Assembly (NCBI RefSeq): GCF_016801865.2
Contig: NC_068938.1
Location: forward strand, 195,766,429 to 195,830,428
Source: Culex pipiens pallens
Taxonomy: Eukaryota; Arthropoda; Insecta; Diptera; Culicidae
Direction: 5' to 3'
Length of the DNA: 64,000 nt
A program made the translations under genes and the position numbers. The notes below the pieces were generated by a model that saw only the letters and a program-made list of their open reading frames with translations, made no database searches and had not been told where the DNA came from. Below, one piece after another: positions 22,201-32,650 of this stretch. Each line of letters begins with the position of its first letter. Positions within the stretch are counted from its first letter, which is position 1.

Positions 22201-23680
22201 ATTCCAAGCTCCGCTCCATAAATCTCTTTTTGAAATTGCTTTGATTGCTCCTTTAATTCCACTCATCCGATTCCATGAACACGCTCGTTCTGCTACGTGA
22301 ATCGTTCAAACTCCTTATGCTACCCATCCATGGTCAGTTGTGCTGGATGCCGTCCTTTTCTCGCTCCTTGATCCCCCGCAGTGTTGTTGTTATTGTGTCG
22401 AACGCGTTCTTCTTCTTCTTCTTGATCCTCCTCCTCCTCCTCGTCGCCTACTTCATTATGCAAACTTTCGCGAGCGACGACGCGACTTGTAGCGGTAAAA
22501 GTAATCCTTTCCGTGGAAGTCTCCGCCGAGACTCTCGCAGCATCCTCGGCTCTCTTCTTGTTCCACCACGCGCTCTCTTCTTCCCGGCTGTGTTTTGTCC
22601 CGGCTCTTTTATGTGTTCGTGTACCGATTTTGCGCAAAATATTCACACCCCCACATGCACCGGATTTTCGCAAATTTCGCCGAAAAAAGCCATTTTGCAT
22701 ATTTCCCTTACGCGCGCCTTGAAGCCTTTCCCGGAGATTTTTTTTTATCTCCGCGATTTAATTACACCAAAGAAGAAGATTCTCTCGCGAGCGCGACTGC
22801 TCACCAACACATGCACGTCTGAGCCCCGCGAATGTGTCGCACGCCAGAGCGGGACGGCAAGGTGCTATCAAACAACACAGTAACATACGTACATAAAAAT
22901 CATCGCGTGAACCAAACCATTTATCGAAAAGAGATAAAAATGCCACACATTGACGACGCACTAACAAAAAAAAACTCTTTCTCGTCGTCGTCGTCGTTGT
23001 ACACCCAAACGAGGTGTGAGAGAGAATCGCACAAAACGCAAGAGAGCGCTCAAAAGAGAGAGTGGGAGAGCACTCTTGCTCACGCAATCTCAGTCAGCTA
23101 GAGCGAGAGCGCAGCTGTGTATTTTTTTTGTGGTGTGTGCTCTGAATACTGGTTTTCATTCATGGAACCACTCCGGTGTCTCCGGTGAGAAAGTATTTCA
23201 CCTTTGCGGTGCAAATTTTTGGCACATTTTTTGTGGTTGTTGGTTGGATTCTTCCTTCACCTTTTGGTTCAGCGGTGACGCTCGCTCACGAAACCGTTGG
23301 CGAATTTCAAACTTCACTCGCGATCATCACTCGCGCGATACTCGAAATTAGTCCAGGCTTGCGGTTCGAGTTTGATTGCGTTTTATACACACACTCGCGC
23401 GACCACGAACCGACAGTTGCAGAAACAGGACCGAACCCATTAACTGTACATTCTTGACTGAGGCGGCTCAGTGTCGTCGTCGATGATGATTGAATGGAGA
23501 TGGTGAGAGAGTGCGAGAGAGTTTCATCGAGAGGGTTTCATTGATGTATCGCAAAGAGAGGGAGAGCGAGCAAAACAATGGGTTTTGGGAGAAGAATTTT
23601 GGATTGGGTTGAGAGAGAGAGAATTTTTGATTAAAGAAGGATGATAGTGTTTGCTCTGGTGGACAGTGAGGCAACTAGAT
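22201..23680. promoter_or_regulatory. GC-richer island with GAGA-type repeats, candidate regulatory region
   Basis: The stretch has many 'gagag'/'ctctc' repeats (23025-23110 and 23505-23620), triplet runs (CTT/CTC at 22410-22445, CGT at 22984-23000) and CpG-rich patches, and lacks recognisable transposons. An initiator-like 'tctcagtcagc' lies at 23087-23097. The 202-codon open frame at 22275-22883 has poly-Phe and poly-Leu runs derived from the triplet repeats and an equally open opposite strand, so I do not call it. Regulatory function is inference only. Confidence 0.3.
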
Positions 23681-24430
23681 TTGATGGGTTATGGATAGGA
23701 GGTTGTCTGAAGGAAGTTAAATTCATTATTATGTTTTCAGCATAACTTTTCAAATAATTTGTGTTTTTACCGATGTTCTGGTTGTATGTAGTTTTAAATA
23801 ATTGAAACCGTTCCATTGCCTCAATATTTTTTTATATTTTTTTCGGTGCTTGTTATGTTCTTTGGCTTACTTTCTTTAATTTCACTTTCAATTAAAGTAT
23901 GTTAACATCTTTTTACTTGTTTTATAGCCTTTTCTGATATTTTACAGTCTCCAATCATTATATTGAAATATTTCGGATTTTTTAGTTTTTTCTTTGTTAC
24001 ACATTAGATTCAAACCATAAAAAAATATATTTTGTTTGAGACGCATAAAAAACTCAAATTTATATCGAATGAAAATCCGATATTATTCTATTTATTTAAA
24101 TTTTTCAAAACCTATTGACAATCAAAAATTGGTTAAAATCAAATTATATTCCTTGACATTGGTATGATAACTTTTTCAGATTTTATGCAATTAGCCAAAA
24201 ATAATTGATTTTTGTTCTAATCGCACATTGTTGGAGTAATTTTTAGAGTTTTTTAAAAGTTTATAAACCCAATAGTTCATAGGACTTTGATAAAAAAAAC
24301 TAGATTTCATGTTTTACATTAATAGTATTGACACCATAGATATTTTCATATGTTTGTGGAAGATAGAAGTACAGTCCAGACTCGATTATTCGAAGTCCTT
24401 GTCGAAATTTCGCTTTGGATATTTTTTTCC

Positions 24431-24505
24431 GTTGTCTTATTTTTGATTGTTGAGCATCAATGCTATGCTATGCTATGCTATGCGTTGTCTTAATTTTTAT
24501 TGTTG
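24431..24505. mobile_element. Tail-only retro-insertion with imperfect 22-bp TSD
   Basis: 'gttgtcttatttttgattgt' at 24431 recurs in slightly changed form at 24484 ('gttgtcttaatttttattgt'). The 31 bp between them are 'agcatcaa' plus a (TGCTA)n run. The repeat resembles the (TATGCT)n tail of the element at 31254-32629, so this is probably a drastically 5'-truncated copy of such an element. Confidence 0.65.
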
Positions 24506-24633
24506 TTGTTATTGTTATTGACCCCTAAACTACTCTAGAGTGGTTTAGAATTTTTAAATTCAAGATGGCGGCCTAAATGGCGGTGATGAAATATTTAAAA
24601 AATGCATTTTTTTTTTATTTAATAAGCAATCAA

Positions 24634-24879
24634 CTAGGGGAAATTCTCGTATGTTTGGCAGGTTAAGCACTCGCTCCTAACTCCATCCAATCTGCTGATT
24701 TTCACTATTTAAACAACTAATTTTGCAAAACTTTTGATAGAAGCTTGCTTGCTCACTTCTTATAGGGCTATTTATCACTCGATTTCAGTTGAAAACGCTT
24801 TTAATTAGCTTTAATTGAATGTCAAAGTTCTGACCTGCCAACATTAGAGGCACGCTGGAATTAGATGCTGTTCCCCTAG
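24634..24879 (+). mobile_element. Small MITE with 'ctaggggaa' ends (copy 1)
   Basis: It begins 'ctaggggaaattctcg' and ends 'gatgctgttcccctag', a 9-bp inverted terminus. It is followed by TTAA and preceded by TCAA, compatible with a TTAA-type (piggyBac-like) target. A second, reverse-oriented copy lies at 54688-54906. It sits inside the MITE at 24372-25018 and is therefore younger than it. Confidence 0.75.
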
Positions 24880-25346
24880 TTAAATTTCACTCAAATGGGG
24901 TAGCAGAACTCGATTTTGATGTTTAAAGTAAGAAAATTAAAAAAACGAAAAAAAAAATTGGTCGTGGTTCGATTATCCAAAGTCCTATACAAACCTTCGG
25001 ATAATCGAGTCTGGACTGTATTCTTAAATTCTGGAAAACATTTTGTTCTTGTAAAGTTAGCGTATTTTTTCGACCCATAGTTACAAAATTTCAGTTTTTT
25101 TTTTAATGTCTTAAAATGCTCAATTTGGATATAAAGCCAATATTCGTCATACAATGTATTTTAAGTTGATTAAAATAAACGGTGCTAGATGGATTTTTGA
25201 AATTTATTTTTTTAATTTTTTTTGCTGAAAAATAGGACAGTGAGATAATTTTTTTTTCTAAATTTTATGTTTGGCTTTATCTGAGAAACAAGCAGTCCTA
25301 TCAAATTTTTTTAAATTGCGAAAAAAAATATATTTTTCGGATAAAA

Positions 25347-25530
25347 CAGTCCAGACTCGATTATCCGAAGAACTTGGAATAATATCACTTGTGATAGTCG
25401 GATAGTTATAATTGAACTAAGATTTTTTTTATTGTCGAGCTAAGTTTGACCCCCTAAACTCCTCTAAAACGATTTAGAATTTTTAAATCCAATATTGCGA
25501 CCAAAATGACGGTGATCAAATTTTGCGCCG
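25347..25530 (+). mobile_element. Left half of a 'cgattatccgaag' TA-MITE
   Basis: It starts 'cagtccagactcgattatcc' like the complete copy at 24372, continues through 'gacccctaaactcctctaa' and 'caaaatgacggtgatcaaat', and then breaks off where the palindromic element begins. No right half was found beyond 27000. Confidence 0.7.
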
Positions 25531-25544
25531 ACCCATAAGCAGTG

Positions 25545-26998
25545 AAGACACAGTGTATTTTTCCGAGAACATTATGATAAAAAATTCGGCAAGTCTGATA
25601 TTTGACACCATGGAAGAAGGGCTCTTTCCCGATATTTTGCATGGTCTGGCGAAATATTTCGTCGGGGGGTCTAGAGCTAGATTTTTTTTTGATTTTATAG
25701 AATTTTTCTTCAGAAAAGTCGATGTAAATCGATGGGTTCATGTTTATATCCATCAAATTTCTTATGAATGTGCCTCAAGAGACACTAAATTACATGTTTG
25801 ACCTTAAACTAAATGTTTCCAACCCAAATTTACCAGTTTTTTAGCTATCTTTGACATAACCTCAAAATCCAAGCTGGAAACCTCAAAACGACCGAATAAA
25901 AATCATTTCTTTGTACAATTTGTCATGAAAATACATCAACAGATTGCCCAGATACAAATTCGAGCATGAAACATTGCTAAACTTAGAGTATTTCATTTAA
26001 AAGCTATTTATTACCCAAAAGGTTCCCAACATTATTTTTTCAATTCTCAGCCTTAAAACACTATAAAACAAACATTTTCGAGTCAATCACATAGTAAAGA
26101 ACCATTTTTGAACAATTTCCAAAAAAAGTAACAGTTTTGGTTTAGTACTCTGCTTATACTTAACCATATTTAATTCCCATTTAAAAAACGAACACTGTCT
26201 ACTGATATATTTTTAAGGATGAAAACATTTAGCTGAAACATAAAACTTAAATAAAATTTTGATGAAATTTATGGAAATTACTTTATTAGAATCATAAAAA
26301 AAACTCAGTAGGCGGTGTTCATCGTTTAAATAAGAATTAAATTCAGAAATTTTAGAGAAAGTCACTTTTTAATTTACGAAATTGGATATATATCTGATTA
26401 TATTGAACCAAAGTTGATACTTTTTTATGGAAATTGTTCAGAAAATTGTTCTCTTCAATTTGACTGATTCGAAAATGTTTTAACATACTATAGTGTTGTA
26501 TGGCAGAGGATTGAAAAAAAAATGTTGAGTACCTTTTGGGTAATAAGTAGCTTCTAAATTAACTACTCTAAGTTTAGCAATGTTTTATGCTCGAATTTGT
26601 ATCCGGGCAAACTGTTGATGTATATTTATGACAAATTGTACAAAGAAAAGATTTTTATTTGATCGTTTTGAGGTTTCCAGCTTGAATTTTGAGGTTATTT
26701 CAAAGAATGCTAGACAACTGGTAAATTTGGGTTGGAAACTTTTTATTTGAGGTCAAATATGTAATTTAGAGTCTCTTGAGGCACATTCATAAGAAATTTG
26801 ATGGATATGAACACAAACCAATCGATTTACATCGACTTATCTGAAGAAAATTCCTATAAAATCTTCAAAAAAAAAGTTGCTCTAGACCCCCCGACGAATT
26901 ATTTCGCCGGACCTTGCAAAATGTCGAGAAAGGTGTCAAATATCAGACTTGCCGAATTTTTTATCATAAGTTTGTTCTAGGAAACACGCCGTGTAAGG
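25545..26998. mobile_element. Long palindromic (foldback-like) element, family 3
   Basis: Left-arm landmarks in order are 'atgataaaaaattcggcaag', 'tatttgacacc', 'cgtcggggggtctag', 'gatgtaaatcgatgggttca', 'acaatttgtcatgaaaatac' and 'acccaaaaggttcccaac'. All reappear inverted and in reverse order on the right ('ccgaattttttatcat' near 26955, 'ctagaccccccgacg' near 26882, 'accttttgggtaataa' near 26531). The arms are about 690 bp each around a spacer near 26240-26290, with roughly 85-90% agreement by eye. There is no transposase; the open frames on each arm mirror each other. Confidence 0.88.
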
Positions 26999-29140
26999 AT
27001 CTTAAAAACATAACACCAGGGTCATATTTTGGCCCATAAGGAGCCTGCTGTGATTGAAAACTAAAAAATTTTTATTATCGATTTTCATACAAGGCCAAAA
27101 ATTAAAAAAAATCCCTAGGCCGATAGGTTATGCATGGATTTTGTTCAAATTTTGGCCATCGGCCAATTTTTGCATATTAAATCGACCACTGAATGTTCAT
27201 ATTGATCTAAGGATTATTTTTTTGCCGATCCTTATAGAAAGCTAATAGAAAATACAAATAGAAACGCCTTTCAAGTATACGTACATGATTTTCGTTATTA
27301 TATTTTTATAACGAGGTTCATACAAAATTTTCATTGAATATTTTTAGGTGCGGTAAATTTTGATAATTTTGAATTACTATAAGTATCCCAGCCTTTAACT
27401 TTAAAAATCTGCTTCAATTCGCATAATTTTCAGTATAAAAATGATTCAACAGTGTTCAGAATTCAAAATTTACTAGGACGAAAGGAAATTGTAACGATTC
27501 CATGTTTATCTCCAATGACGATCCCAAATCAAACTCGTCCCTCTGACAAAGTACCACTACAGCGAAGAGTCTTCACCGTAAAGTAAGAAATCTTTTGTTT
27601 CTGATCTCTTGAGATCCATCACATTTCTCCATGGTTCTGATTTTCTTTCAGCATGTGACTGATGTGCTGCAGCATCCTTTTTTCGAAGCCAGCCAGACAC
27701 ACACACAGCCAAGCATTTCCCGTGCAAACATTTAAAATATTGCCAGCCAGAATTAATTATCATCATCGGCACACAACCACACTCGCAGACCGAAAAAAAA
27801 AGAAATCGGGCGGAATCGTTCATCAATATGTTTTCTGTTTTGTGCATAATGTGTGTAGGAAGCAGCATCCAGGAGAAACCTTTTTTTCTATCTCTGTATT
27901 TTTTTTCCACTCCGAGTTTTGTTGTTATCCGTTCTTCTGTTTTTGGGCCGATCCCTTCCAACACCTCTGCGAAAGTAGCCGGTGTGGAAACGGTGACGAA
28001 ATTGTATTCTTTGCACTGTATGGTAGGGTAACTGGACCGATAATCTCTTGGATAAACTGGTCAAAGAATCAAAGAGTGCTAGTCTATCTAAAGGTAGGTC
28101 GTATCGCTTGCTTATGGCGTATCCTGAAAACCCCTCTTTTTTAAATTATTGGACGAGCCTTTGAATCTTTATTTAAAAAAATGCTTTTACCAATAATGGT
28201 TAGATATAGTATAATTTATTTCCCAAAATATGTCCATTACCCTACCATCCTAGTCTTTTCCATTAGTTCCAATACTAGCAAATCATTCATTCGAAGTAAC
28301 AACTATCGACATACACCGATACTCGCAGGACGAAGCGATAGTGGTGTGGAAAAGGACGAGAAAAAAACCTATTGTTCTTCAAGTTCGGCCTGCATCGCCC
28401 AGGAGCCAGTGTCGAACTCATCAGGGAATTAATTACGAGGTTTTCCCCTTCGTCGTCTTCCCGTTTTGGTCGCCTAGGTTTCTAATTTCGATGCATTTTT
28501 AAGGCTCCGGTTCGTTCGTGCTTTTTTTGTTAATGCGAGGGTTGAGGAACAAAAAAAATTAATGCACTTTTCTCGATGTGTGCTGTGCGGAGTGGTGGGA
28601 ATCGACAGCAGCAGCAGCAGCCTGTGCGTCAGCGGGAATGACTGTGTCACCATAGCGAAACGGCGACAGTTTGCAGTCGATGTCGTTAAATTTTATTTTT
28701 AATGATCGTGGGCACAACTGTCTCCCCCTGAATGAACGAGGGAAAAAAACGTGTGTGTGGCAATGAGCAGCAACTCAAAGCGGGTGGAGTTCGATTGATC
28801 GGAAATGATGCAATGCGTTTTGTAATCCTTTGCTTTTTTTGATTTGTAAAATAACATACACGAAAATTCATAGTGCGTTTTTACAACGGCGTTAAATTTT
28901 TTTGAATATAAAACATAAATAAATTTTACCAATCAAGTCTTGTCAGTATTTCCAGATCGTCATAGTTTATGACTTATCGAAAAGGTATTGCAGATATCTA
29001 TCTAACAAAAAAGGTCCCGGTATTATTTCATTATTTAAATTTCATCAATTAACCTCTAGAAGTTTTTTTCAATGCTTATAATTTGTTTTTTTTTCACCAC
29101 AGCATACAATTTAAATACAAATTTTACCAATATTATATAT
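26999..29140. other. Non-coding, no gene supported
   Basis: 27000-27500 is AT-rich. 27540-28030 and 28440-28720 are less AT-rich, with a CAG run at 28606-28622. The open frames at 27557-27964 (minus) and 27662-28144 (plus) overlap on opposite strands and have no recognised domain or splice structure. A short dispersed repeat ('cgcttgcttatggcgtatcc') lies near 28107. Confidence 0.35.
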
Positions 29141-29142
29141 TA

Positions 29143-29380
29143 CAGTTCAGACTCGATTATCCGAAGTTCGATTATCCGAAGGTTTGTATGGGACTTCGGA
29201 TAATCGAATCACGAGCAACATTTTTTGTTTCGTTTTTTTTATTTTCTTACCACATTTTAGTCAAATTTCAATGGATGAAAAAAATTGAAAAATGCATTTC
29301 AATATTTCATCACCGATATTTTGGCCGCCATCTCGGATTTAAAAAAATCTAATTCACTTAAGAATAGTTTAGGGGCCAAA
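29143..29380 (+). mobile_element. Truncated 'cgattatccgaag' TA-MITE
   Basis: It is preceded by TA (29141-29142) and starts 'cagttcagactcgattatcc', with an immediate second 'tcgattatccgaag', then 'catcaccgatattttggccg' and 'tagtttaggggcc'. The distal inverted end is missing. Confidence 0.7.
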
Positions 29381-29419
29381 CAAAAAAAAGTTTTCAGACT
29401 TATTTCAAATTAAAGGGCG

Positions 29420-29650
29420 TTGCAAATATTTTTCAAAGTTTATGTCGCCCCCCCCCCCCCCCCCCTTCAAAATTGGTCCGAAAAATCAGGAGGCAAAAAT
29501 ACAATTTCCAGGTCTAATCAACTGAAAACAATCTAAAATGCATTTTTCTGCATTGATAATCATATTTAGCATGTTTGGGTTTTTTTAAATGTGTGGAATT
29601 TTTATGAAATTCCGCAAAATAAAATTTTTCGCAAAAATAAAAATTATCCT
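29420..29650. repeat. Dispersed repeat with poly-C tract
   Basis: 'tttatgtcg' is followed by an 18-19 nt run of C (about 29447-29465), then 'aatcaggaggcaaaaata' and 'aaaatgcatttttctgcatt'. It is related to 3539-3990 and 49060-49200. Confidence 0.55.
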
Positions 29651-29741
29651 GAATACTTAGATATTTTGGAAACTAATAATAGCAAAACAATTGGACCTTT
29701 TTTCATTAAAATGTTGAAAACATGGCTCGTAATATCAATTT

Positions 29742-31070
29742 TTATACTTTTAAACATTTAAATTTTTAAATATTTAAATTATTAGATATTTAAATGTTTA
29801 GATATTTAAATGTTTAGATATTTAAATTTTTAGATATATGAATTTTTAGATATTTAAATTTTTAGATGTTTAAATCTTTAGATATATAAATTTTAAGATA
29901 TTTAAATTTTTAGATATTTAAATTTTCAGATAATTGAATTTTCAGATATCTAAATCTTCATATATTTAAATTTTTAGATATTTAAAGTTTTAGATGTTTA
30001 AATTTTTTGATATTATTTTTTTTAAATATTTAAATTTTTTGATGTTTAATGTTTAAGATTTTTAAATTTTCAGATATTTAAATTTCAGGATATTAATTTT
30101 TTTAGATATTACCATTTTAAGATGTATTATTTTTTTTTTATTTTTAAATTTTTAGGTGTTTTAATTTTAAGGTATTCAATTTTTGGATATATAAATTTTA
30201 AGATATTTAATTTTTTAGATGATTAAGTTTTCAGATATTTGAATTTTTAGATATTTAAATTTTCAGATATTTGAATTTTCAGATATCTAAATTTTCATAT
30301 ATTTAAATTTTTAAGATATTTAAATTTTTTGATATTTAAATTTCTAAATATTTAAATTTTTTGATGTTTAAAGTTTAAGATTTTTAAATTTTTAGATATT
30401 TGAATTTCAGGATATTAATTTTTTTAGATATTAACATTTTAAGATATATTCTTTTTCGCCATCTCTGAAACATTATTAGCAGTTGTTGTAATACTTTAAT
30501 ATCGTTGCTTTTAAACAAATAATATACATTGGCGCTTACACAGCCAAATAAAAACGGTACATTAAGATATATTCAATTTTTTGATTTTTAGATGTTTTAA
30601 TTTTTGTATATTTACATTTTAAGACATTCAATTTTGGATATATAAATTTTAAGATATTTAAATTTCTAGATGAATAAGTTTTCAGATATTTAAATTTTCA
30701 GATATTCAAATTTTCAGATATTTAAATTTTCAGATATTTAAATTTTCAGATATTTAAATTTTCAGATATCTGATTTTTAGTATATTTAAATTTTAAGATA
30801 TTTAAATTTTTAGACATTTAAATTCTTTGATATTTAAATTTTTTGATATTTAAACTTTTTGATATTAAAATTTTTTGATATTTAAATTTTTTGATATTTA
30901 AATTTTTTGATATTTAAATTTTTTGATATTTAAATTTTTAAATATATAATTTTTTTGATGTTTAAAGTTTAAGATTTTTAAATTTTCAGATATTTAAATT
31001 TCAGGATATTAAATTTTTTAGATATATTCAATTTTTTTGATTTTTAAATTTTTAGGCGTCATTATTTTAA
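29742..31070. repeat. A+T minisatellite of about 15-16 bp units with higher-order repeats
   Basis: More than 60 imperfect copies of a 'gatatttaaatttttA'-type unit run through this stretch, interrupted at about 30447-30565 by unrelated sequence. A longer phrase ('gtttaagatttttaaatttt' then 'ttcaggatatta') recurs at about 30050, 30370 and 30965, so blocks of several units were duplicated together. No coding potential. Confidence 0.93.
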
Positions 31071-31232
31071 ACTTCTCAAAGTGTCATGATTTTCTCAATG
31101 AACATGATTTTTAATCGGAAAACGGAATGCTTTTGCGGATTCTTTGGACAAAAAAAGTTGAAAAAGTTTGTAAATTATAAATAATATGTGTTTTTGAAAC
31201 ACAATTTAAAAAAAATCTCCAAATTTATAGGC

Positions 31233-32650
31233 AATTTCAGTTGAACTAATTTCGAGTAGTGCGGTGCCTGTGTGGACGCTCAGTCCTGTTTTTTCGTGTT
31301 ATTTTCCGTCTCTTTTATGTCGCTGTTCGAGTGCATGGGGTGATTGGTCATTATAATTAAATAATGGCATCAGTAGTGCGGTGCCTGTGTGGACGCTCAG
31401 TCCTGTTTTTTCGTGTTATTTTCCGTCTCTTTTATGTCGCTGTTCGAGTGCATGGGGTGATTGGATTTCTTCTGATTCGTGTTGTTTTCATCTCTTTTGT
31501 GTCGCTGTTTGTGTGCATGGGGTGATTGGTCTTCTTCTTCTTCTTTTTTCTTTATTTTTAGTTCGCGCGTTCGTTGGCCAATGAGTTTATTTTTGTTCTC
31601 TTTACATAGTTTTCGATAGAAACGATCCGAATTCTTTTTTTTTCGAGACAAGCAAGTCGTATTGCTGGATTAAGTCCTTTCTATATCATCGATGATCGGA
31701 AGGCACGCCGACGAATATGTTTTAAGGCTTATGATATAAAATCATTTTAATGAATAAAGCCCTTCTTACATCACCGTTGATCGGAAGGCACGTCGACGAA
31801 GAATTTCTGGAGGATCGCGGTCGAATTAATACTATATTTAAAATTCTAGATAGCTATCTTTCGGATTCGATTGTGAGTAGCGGGACTTCGCGGTTACTAT
31901 GCAACGTGTTTTTTTGGAGTCTTTTTATATTTTAAATTTATAAGTCCTTCTTTTATCATCGTTGATAGGAAGGCACGCCGCCGGTTAAGTTCGTTTAAGT
32001 TATTGTTTTAATTTCATTACAATCGGTTACGTGGTGTCCTGTTTTCTTTTCGTTTATATTCGTTGATCGTAATAATTTATTCCAACTGGCAGCTTTAGTA
32101 TTGACTCATCTACTATTTTTGACATTTGCTCGCGTTATCTTAATTGTACCAACAGTAAAAATATACTGATAAGTCCAACCCATAGCACTACTGCTCGGCT
32201 GGCACGCGTTCGATAAAAAAAACTTTTTAAATAATCAATTATCTATCTTTCCGCAGCCGGCTGCCTAAGATTTAAAATTTCAACCGATAAACAAAATGCT
32301 CATGGTCACATCACTGCCACTCGTGAATCCTGACCTCATACCCATCTACTAACCCCCTCAAAACTCATGTGATACTTTGTCGGAGAAGCAGTCGATTGGG
32401 CGGTCTCTATCACTCAAGTATCGGACTAACATTCCCATCCACTTCCCCGTGACCCTACCACTGGTCGTGGCCGGCGCCGGTATTGATCAGCATGGGCCTT
32501 TGAGAAGTTGCGAAGCGAGGAAAGATAGCACCCACTTATCTTCCACGGCTCGTGGATGTAACTTCTGGAGGTCCTGGTCAATAACGGAGTAGCAACTGCG
32601 GGTGGGCACCTATGCTTATGCTTATGCTTAATTTCAGTTGAACTAATTTC
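31233..32650. repeat. 21-bp target-site duplication flanking a retroelement
   Basis: A 21-bp sequence starting 'aatttcagttgaactaattt' occurs at 31233-31253 and again, identical, at 32630-32650. These repeats delimit the non-autonomous retroelement between them. Confidence 0.92.
31254..32629 (+). mobile_element. Non-autonomous non-LTR retroelement with tandem 5' units and (TATGCT)n tail
   Basis: The element is 1376 bp. Its 5' end has two direct copies of a 117-bp unit ('agtagtgcggtgcctgtg' at 31255 and 31372) plus a partial third; each full unit contains 'gctcagtcctg', an initiator-like TCAGT. The middle carries three copies of a 45-nt motif containing 'ttgatcggaaggcacg' (about 31675, 31760 and 31945). 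The 3' end is 'cacctatgcttatgctta', a short-repeat tail typical of several non-LTR clades. No RT or endonuclease ORF exists, so mobilisation must rely on a partner LINE. Tandem 5' promoter monomers are known from some LINEs; the clade here is not assigned. Confidence 0.85.

Larger units (their letters stand above)
24372..25018. mobile_element. TA-flanked MITE (pogo/Tc1-mariner type) with nested insertions
   Basis: The ends match in inverted orientation over 24 bp with one mismatch: 'cagtccagactcgattattc' from 24372 and the complement of its partner ending at 25018. Both ends are directly flanked by TA, the target duplication of the Tc1/mariner/pogo superfamily. There is no transposase. Two later insertions interrupt it: a retro-tail insertion (24453-24483) and another MITE (24634-24879). 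Partial relatives lie at 8610, 17725, 25347 and 29143. Confidence 0.9.

Noticed and set aside
22275..22883. 202-codon frame with a hydrophobic poly-Phe/Leu run
   Set aside because: The hydrophobic run comes from a CTT/CTC triplet repeat, and the opposite strand is equally open; no homology recognised.
29742..31070. Coding or regulatory meaning of the regular A+T repeats
   Set aside because: The unit is too degenerate and purely A+T-rich; it is best explained as a minisatellite.
31372..31400. Tiny myosin terminal exon (acceptor followed by codons for Ala-Pro-His-Tyr and stop on the minus strand)
   Set aside because: The same sequence occurs twice in the tandem 5' units of an unrelated retroelement, so the match is most likely chance.
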